From Diphasiastrum complanatum (lineage: Eukaryota; Streptophyta; Lycopodiopsida; Lycopodiales; Lycopodiaceae), in contig CM055097.1 of assembly GCA_029204225.1 (NCBI GenBank), forward strand, positions 33,294,804-33,358,803: a stretch of DNA of 64,000 nt. Reading direction: 5' to 3'. Shown one piece after another: positions 63,755-64,000 of the stretch (position 1 is its first letter; each line of letters begins with the position of its first letter). The notes under the pieces are model-generated. The model was not told the DNA's origin. It saw only the letters and a list, made by a program, of their open reading frames with translations, and made no database searches. A program made the position numbers and the translations under genes.

Positions 63755-64000
63755 CCTCAACCTTGCATCAGAATAATGGTGGTCTTTTACAAAACGGCCC
63801 TCTTTTATAGATAGAGAGGCTCCTTGTGATTGAACCAAGCCAAAGTCAACTCTTTAAGCCAATGGCCTTATTTCACTTGGATCCATCTTTTTAACCTCAC
63901 TTTCAAAACTTGCCTAGTACTAAGTCACAAAATTGCCATTTTATTTTGGCTTGGCTGTGACTCTGATTCCTACTATGGCTCATGGTTGAGTTCACATAAA

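Overview
The window looks like a piece of a large, repeat-rich plant nuclear genome. It carries one recognisable host gene, read on the + strand: a glycosyl hydrolase family 35 beta-galactosidase of the plant BGAL type, most like the BGAL9 group. Six consecutive internal exons are visible (19540-19645, 38228-38315, 50842-50960, 51457-51660, 54518-54750, 56486-56586). All six have intact reading frames and compatible splice phases. The first two introns between them are about 18.6 kb and 12.5 kb, and almost everything else in the window is transposable-element DNA lying in or around these introns. Introns this long suggest a large-genome seed plant (a gymnosperm, magnoliid or similar lineage). 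The sequence alone does not give the species.

Layout. 1-1489: integrase/chromodomain end and 3' LTR of a Ty3/gypsy element. 1490-2407: minus-strand LINE pieces. 3091-18110: an old Ty1/copia element broken up by a nearly complete Ty3/gypsy chromovirus (3231-9882, target duplication GTATA, LTR ends AGTTATG...CATAACT) and by LINE A (12716-16596). 19540-19645: first BGAL exon. 20690-25466: a decayed gypsy element with an internally deleted copia element inside it (20895-24132, target duplication TGTGC). 25467-36300: a head-to-tail series of four elements of one LINE family. 37080-37885: another LINE fragment. 38228-38315: BGAL exon. 38650-40800: minus-strand copia remnant. 41096-50219: a second copy of the chromovirus family, split by a complete minus-strand copia element (42316-47857). 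50842-56586: the remaining BGAL exons, with a tRNA-derived SINE, a long inverted repeat and a foldback-type element in the introns. 57966-59860: minus-strand gypsy remnants. 62309-63752: a minus-strand ORF1-only LINE derivative.

The most unusual content is the LINE family. It has an L1-type ORF1 (coiled coil, RRM-like domain, C-terminal domain) and an ORF2 with APE endonuclease, reverse transcriptase and a CCHC finger. Near the ORF2 C-terminus every copy that retains the region has a textbook PCNA-binding box (QxxITxFF). The 3' ends carry a short hairpin with compensatory base changes between copies, followed by a (TC)n tail instead of poly(A). Several copies start directly at the (TC)n tail of the previous one, as expected if the family targets (TC)n microsatellites. 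Two ORF1-only derivatives on opposite strands share this layout. Much of the protein-level decay in the window consists of CAG, CAA or CGA codons turned into stop codons.
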